Below are positions 4,975-5,935 of a DNA stretch of 5,935 nucleotides, piece after piece. Under the pieces are notes generated by a model. The model saw only the letters and a list, made by a program, of their open reading frames with translations. It did no database searches and was not told the DNA's origin. A program made the translations under genes and the position numbers. Source of the stretch: CAITSH01 sp964385505 (GTDB lineage: Bacteria > Pseudomonadota > Gammaproteobacteria > Burkholderiales > SG8-39); contig CAYLPI010000213.1 in the NCBI GenBank assembly GCA_964385505.1, forward strand, positions 1 through 5,935, given 5' to 3'. Each line of letters opens with the position of its first letter. The first letter of the stretch is position 1.

Positions 4975-5935
4975 TCAGAGCGCCCCTTGCGAGGCGCCGG
5001 CAATTTTTGCCAGACCGGCAAAGCTGTCGGGCAGGATCGCCCGTTCCTGCATGTCCTGTTGCAGGAACGCGTTCATCGCCGGATTGAGCCGTATGGCCTC
5101 ATCGAGCAGCGGATCACTGCCGGGTACATAGGCGCCTACGCTGATCAGGTCGCGATTGCGCTGGTGACGGGTGTACAACTGCTTGAAGCGCCGTGCGTTC
5201 ATCTGGGTGGGAGCGTCGATCAGCGTGTGCATGACGCGGCTGACCGACGATTCGATGTCGATGGCCGGATAATGTCCCTGGTCGGCGAGATCGCGTGACA
5301 AAACGATGTGCCCGTCGAGGATTGCCCGCGCGTTGTCGGCGATGGGGTCCTGCTGGTCGTCGCCCTCTGCGAGCACGGTGTAGAAGGCGGTGATCGATCC
5401 GCAGCCGCCGTTGCCGTTGCCGGCCCGCTCTACGAGCAGCGGCAGCTTGGCAAACACCGAGGGCGGATAGCCCTTGGTCGCGGGTGGCTCGCCGATGGCG
5501 AGGGCGATTTCGCGTTGCGCCATGCAAAATCGCGTGAGTGAGTCCATCAGCAGCAGCACATGCTTGCCCTGGTCGCGAAAATATTCGGCGACCAGCGTGG
5601 CGTAGGAGGCGGCCTGCATGCGTAGAAGCGGCGTTGAGTCGGCCGGGGCTGCAACGACGACCGAGCGGGCGAGGCCCTCCGGCCCGAGGCTGTGCTCGAT
5701 GAATTCCTTGACCTCGCGGCCGCGCTCACCGATCAGGCCGACCACGGTGACATCGGCGGCGGTGTAGCGGGCCATCATGCCCAGCAGCACGCTCTTGCCG
5801 ACCCCCGATCCGGCGAACAGTCCGAGACGTTGGCCGCGCCCGACGGTGGTGAGCGCATTGATGGCGCGCACGCCGACATCGAGCGTGGTGTTGATCGGGT
5901 CGCGGTCGATCGGGTTGATGGTGCGTGCGTGCAGG
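4975..5935 (-). CDS. fliI: Flagellar type III export ATPase FliI (partial, N-terminus outside the window)
   Basis: FliI hydrolyses ATP at the cytoplasmic base of the flagellar export apparatus and helps unload and feed substrates to the gate; it resembles the F1-ATPase beta subunit. The frame is open to the window edge and gives 319 residues. The first visible residues (LHARTINPIDRDPI) are typical of the stretch before the nucleotide-binding core. Walker A is AGSGVGKS (5791-5814). The catalytic-glutamate motif GERGREVKEF lies near 5700-5730 and Walker B LLLMD near 5542-5556. After these come the conserved blocks GYPPSVFAKLPLL, ITAFYTVLAEGDDQQDPIAD and GHYPAIDIESSVSRVM. The distance from the Walker lysine to the C-terminus matches a full-length FliI of about 455-470 residues, so roughly 140 N-terminal residues are missing. 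A GTG at 5871 lies inside the conserved core and is not the start. Stop TGA at 4975-4977; fliJ begins 13 bp further on. Identification as FliI rather than a virulence type III ATPase rests mainly on the neighbours. Confidence 0.97.
   Translation of the reverse strand, partial: LHARTINPIDRDPINTTLDVGVRAINALTTVGRGQRLGLFAGSGVGKSVLLGMMARYTAADVTVVGLIGERGREVKEFIEHSLGPEGLARSVVVAAPADSTPLLRMQAASYATLVAEYFRDQGKHVLLLMDSLTRFCMAQREIALAIGEPPATKGYPPSVFAKLPLLVERAGNGNGGCGSITAFYTVLAEGDDQQDPIADNARAILDGHIVLSRDLADQGHYPAIDIESSVSRVMHTLIDAPTQMNARRFKQLYTRHQRNRDLISVGAYVPGSDPLLDEAIRLNPAMNAFLQQDMQERAILPDSFAGLAKIAGASQGAL

Noticed and set aside
4962..5021. Longer N-terminal extension of FliJ
   Set aside because: The extra 20 residues would overlap the fliI C-terminus and do not resemble FliJ; ATG 4961 has GGGAG upstream.
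3702..5087. Plus-strand open frame of 461 codons across fliK, fliJ and the end of fliI
   Set aside because: It is antisense to three recognisable flagellar genes, is rich in Arg/Cys/Gly as GC-rich shadow frames are, has no recognisable domain and spans real gene boundaries.
1..5935. A novel system, mobile element, CRISPR array or RNA gene
   Set aside because: Both strands are accounted for by known flagellar genes with small spacers; no direct or inverted repeat array, tRNA-like fold or foreign-looking segment was seen.

Overview
The window is one block of flagellar genes, all read from the minus strand. In transcription order (high to low coordinates) they are fliI (5' end missing) - fliJ - fliK - [123 bp] - fliL - fliM - fliN - fliO - fliP (interrupted by 10 N) - fliQ (3' end missing). 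High GC content, tight packing and the fliIJK-fliLMNOPQ order point to a polarly flagellated or peritrichous proteobacterium. The protein sequences look most like betaproteobacterial versions, but that is an inference and no taxonomic marker is present. The run of N shows that this is a draft or metagenome-derived assembly.

Region 5935-3453 carries the export-apparatus helpers: FliI (export ATPase), FliJ (small coiled-coil stalk and chaperone escort protein) and FliK (hook-length ruler and substrate-specificity switch). They are separated by 13 and 18 bp. Region 3452-3330 is the only real intergenic stretch. It holds a GC-rich hairpin and a weak sigma70-like promoter candidate ahead of fliL. 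Region 3329-1394 encodes FliL (stator-associated inner-membrane protein) and the C-ring switch proteins FliM and FliN. Region 1397-1 encodes FliO, FliP and FliQ, the assembly factor and core channel subunits of the flagellar type III secretion gate. From fliM onward most genes overlap (8 bp, then 4 bp, with 4 bp again at fliP/fliQ), which suggests translational coupling.

Together the products build the flagellar secretion gate (P, Q, with O as helper), energise and feed it (I, J), control hook length (K), and form the rotor switch and the stator interface (M, N, L). I see no mobile element, RNA gene, CRISPR array or previously undescribed system. The points worth a second look are the frame-breaking N gap in fliP, whose true length can be predicted, the fliK-fliL junction, the uncertain fliP start, and small departures from motifs in FliM, FliL and FliQ. 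All large plus-strand open frames are GC-driven antisense shadows of these genes.
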